Assembly: GCA_963977185.1 (NCBI GenBank)
Contig: CAXBNV010000004.1
Coordinates: forward strand, 1 to 64,000
Direction: 5' to 3'
Length of the DNA: 64,000 nt
Origin: CAXBNV01 sp963977185
GTDB taxonomy: Bacteria > Pseudomonadota > Gammaproteobacteria > JAGOUU01
Shown: piece by piece, positions 61,875 to 64,000 of the stretch
Layout: the number at the start of each line of letters is the position of its first letter
Position numbering within the stretch: the stretch's first letter is position 1
Notes under the pieces: model-generated
Databases searched by the model: none
Told to the model about the DNA's origin: nothing
The model's input: only the letters and a program-made list of their open reading frames with translations
Translations under genes and position numbers: made by a program

Positions 61875-63896
61875 ATGATGAGTATACAAAGTAAGTTTTT
61901 AAAAATAATTTTGGCATTAATTATTATTTTAAATATATCTTTTGTAAATGCAGCAAATACAGCAAATAAAAGAATTTGGAATTTAAATAATGTTGAATTA
62001 TTAGCCGTTATTGGTGAAATTTCAAAAGAAACAGGTAAGAATTTTTTAATAGATCCACAAGTATCAGGTAAAGTGACTTTAGTCTCATCTCATCCAATGG
62101 AGTCAGATGAAGCTTATCAAGTTTTTCTATCAATATTACAAATATTAGGATATATAGCCGTTGATTCTGGTGATGTTGTTAAAATTGTACCACAATCACT
62201 TGCTCGTTCGATGGCAACTCCAGTTGTAAATAGTCAAAATCCAGGGCATGGCGATGAAATGGTAGTTCGTGTTGTAACTGTTAGACATGTATCTGCCATG
62301 CAAATGTCCAGTGTATTGAGAAATTTAATTAGTAATCAAGGTAGCATTACCGCATATCAACCATCTAATAGCTTAATTATTGCTGATTATGCCGCAAATA
62401 TAAATAAATTATTAAGAATTATTCAAGCGGTTGATAAAAATACGGTAGATAGTCTTGAAATTATAAGATTAGATCATGGTAATGCTAATGAAATTGTTTC
62501 TACTTTAACGAATTTACTACAAGATAAAATGTCATATGGAGATTCTCCAAAAACTAAATTTAAATTAGCAGCAGACAATCGAATTAATGCTGTAATTGTT
62601 ATGGGTGATAAAGAAAAAAGGTTACAAATAAGAGCTATGATAGCCAATTTAGATGCTCCTGCCCCTAAAGACAGCAGTAACACTCATGTTTATTATTTGA
62701 AAAATCAGAAAGCAAAAGATATCGTAACTATAGTATCAGGCATAGCAGGAGCATATTATGGTACTAAAGGCAGTGGCACTGCAACCAGTTACAATAGTAA
62801 CCAAGGCACTGTTTCTGCACCAGGAGCTAAAGCTGGAGCTACACCAAGTGCCCCAGTTATTGGTTCGAACGGTATTATTGAAGATCCTACAACCAACTCT
62901 ATAATTTTAACAGGGCCTCCGGAATTAATACGTTCATTAAGAAGTATTATTTCTCAATTAGATATCAGACGAGCGCAGGTATTAATTGAAGCAGCTATTG
63001 TTGAGGTTGATGTTGATGATAATTTAAATTTAGGAATAGAATGGCGAACTAATCAAACTAACAATGGTTGGAGAGGTGGCTTTAGCTCAGGAGGAACTAC
63101 AGCTGATGCGTCAACAGCTTTAGTTAATGGTGTATTAAATGGTCCAGCAGCAACTGGAACTGATCCTTTTGATATTTTGCCATTTCAAGGTTTGACTTTA
63201 GGATTTATAAAAGGGGGTCAAAGTATTAGGGCGATTGTAAACGCTTTAAAATTTAGATCTAATGCTAATATCGTATCAACTCCTTCATTAGTTGTTCTTG
63301 ATAATCAAAAAGCATCTATTTCTATTCAAGAAGAAATTTCTTATAATAATAGTTCCATTACTTCAAATACAGGTGCTGTAACTACAGGTAGTGCTTATAA
63401 AAACTCAGGGTTAAAGTTAGAAGTAACTCCAATGCTTACTAAAGGAGAAGTTGTTCGTCTAGAAGTTAATCAGCAGCTTGGTAATACAACAGGAGTTGGA
63501 GCTAATGGTAACCCTAATTTCTTGGACAGAGAAATAGATACAACCGTTTTAGTTGATGATAAAGACATTCTTGTTTTAGGTGGATTAATAAGAGAGACAG
63601 ATACGGACGTTATTACTAAAATTCCATATATAGGCGATATACCGATAATTGGTAATTTAGCTAAAAGTCGTAGCAAAGCTAAGAAAAAAACTAATTTAAT
63701 GATATTTATAAGACCTGTTATATTAAGATCTAAAATGGATAATATTAATGTTACTGCATCTAAATACGATATGATGCGTGGTGATCAAATTTTACAAAAA
63801 GTAGATCCAGAAGCTATCATTTCACCCGATAAAGAGTTGATGTTGCCGCCTCATAATCCCAAAGATCGAGGGGTTAAATTACCATGGCCATTTTAG
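61875..63896 (+). CDS. gspD: Type II secretion outer membrane secretin GspD
   Basis: Forms the outer-membrane channel. Signal peptide to about residue 27 (IILALIIILNISFVNAA), N0 domain (RIWNLNNVELLAVIGEISKE), N1-N3 domains (to about 360) with a Gly/Ser-rich insertion in N3, then the secretin domain with LKFRSNANIVSTPSLVVLDNQ, VPY-type gate and KIPYIGDIPIIGNL...NLMIFIRPVIL. Length 673 residues. No S-domain or pilotin-binding tail is obvious. Confidence 0.97.
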   Translation: MMSIQSKFLKIILALIIILNISFVNAANTANKRIWNLNNVELLAVIGEISKETGKNFLIDPQVSGKVTLVSSHPMESDEAYQVFLSILQILGYIAVDSGDVVKIVPQSLARSMATPVVNSQNPGHGDEMVVRVVTVRHVSAMQMSSVLRNLISNQGSITAYQPSNSLIIADYAANINKLLRIIQAVDKNTVDSLEIIRLDHGNANEIVSTLTNLLQDKMSYGDSPKTKFKLAADNRINAVIVMGDKEKRLQIRAMIANLDAPAPKDSSNTHVYYLKNQKAKDIVTIVSGIAGAYYGTKGSGTATSYNSNQGTVSAPGAKAGATPSAPVIGSNGIIEDPTTNSIILTGPPELIRSLRSIISQLDIRRAQVLIEAAIVEVDVDDNLNLGIEWRTNQTNNGWRGGFSSGGTTADASTALVNGVLNGPAATGTDPFDILPFQGLTLGFIKGGQSIRAIVNALKFRSNANIVSTPSLVVLDNQKASISIQEEISYNNSSITSNTGAVTTGSAYKNSGLKLEVTPMLTKGEVVRLEVNQQLGNTTGVGANGNPNFLDREIDTTVLVDDKDILVLGGLIRETDTDVITKIPYIGDIPIIGNLAKSRSKAKKKTNLMIFIRPVILRSKMDNINVTASKYDMMRGDQILQKVDPEAIISPDKELMLPPHNPKDRGVKLPWPF

Positions 63897-64000
63897 ATAA
63901 TGAAAAAGATAAGCTTGAAAATATAGTAGAGTCATCTATTAATGTTAATAATGAAAAATTAATTGATAACGATCAGATAGAATCTAAAAAAATATCAATA
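63884..64000 (+). CDS. gspE: Start of probable gspE (type II secretion ATPase), cut by window edge
   Basis: An ATG overlapping the last 13 nt of gspD opens a frame that runs to the window end without stop (39 codons, MAILDNEKDKLENIV...). The visible part is polar and not diagnostic; the assignment rests on the conserved gspC-gspD-gspE order. Confidence 0.6.
   Translation, partial: MAILDNEKDKLENIVESSINVNNEKLIDNDQIESKKISI

Noticed and set aside
1..64000. CRISPR arrays, tRNA or rRNA genes, prophage
   Set aside because: No regular direct repeats with spacers, no tRNA cloverleaf with CCA end, no rRNA signature and no phage structural genes were seen by eye; a tRNAscan/Infernal run would be decisive.

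Overview
The window is very AT-rich DNA from a gammaproteobacterium and spans the chromosomal replication origin. Gene content points to the Legionellales (Legionella/Coxiella relatives) or a close host-associated lineage: a mevalonate pathway operon, a BioC/BioH/BioD biotin cluster, a two-subunit (split) glycine decarboxylase, 4-hydroxyphenylpyruvate dioxygenase, a cyanide-insensitive-type bd oxidase, PtsP beside RppH, type II secretion genes, and several orphan proteins that look like host-directed effectors. The taxonomic placement is inference from content; no rRNA gene is present.

Layout. 0-3.7 kb: an HtpX-type protease whose 3' end is cut by what looks like the end of an insertion sequence, then bioH-bioC-bioD and a small beta-repeat protein. 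3.7-7.9 kb: mevalonate operon on the minus strand in pathway order (HMG-CoA reductase, two GHMP kinases, diphosphomevalonate decarboxylase). 8-15.2 kb: comM, an orphan Lys-rich protein, dapF-xerC, a probable small RNA, an esterase, a MAPEG protein and pepP. 15.2-34.6 kb: a long block all on the minus strand, apart from one small plus-strand gene: glmS, glmU, the full atpIBEFHAGDC operon, parB-parA, rsmG, mnmG, mnmE, yidC, yidD, rnpA, rpmH. 34.6-35.5 kb: an 837-bp extremely AT-rich gap, the likely oriC. 35.5-42.2 kb: dnaA, dnaN, recF, gyrB on the plus strand, with three parS sites around recF/gyrB. Transcription diverges from the gap on both sides, as expected for leading-strand genes at an origin.

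42.4-50.6 kb: a TauE-like permease, then a minus-strand run gcvT-gcvH-(terminator)-gcvPA-gcvPB-rppH-ptsP. 50.7-55.1 kb: two convergent orphan genes, a 1003-residue protein with two hydrophobic regions and a Cys-based protein phosphatase. 55.3-59.8 kb: hpd-fah tyrosine catabolism pair and cydA-cydB, ending at a perfect 32-bp palindrome. 59.9-61.1 kb: a HAD-like orphan protein. 61.3-64 kb: gspC, gspD and the first codons of a probable gspE.

Most of the window is core metabolism and chromosome maintenance. The unusual parts are: two unlinked small proteins with VgrG/gp5-like beta-repeat patterns; a candidate small RNA with its own promoter and terminator; terminators inside the atp and gcv clusters; a shortened ribosomal protein L34; an origin carrying a repeated TTATTAAC motif instead of many classical DnaA boxes; and the three effector-like orphans at 50.7-61.1 kb.
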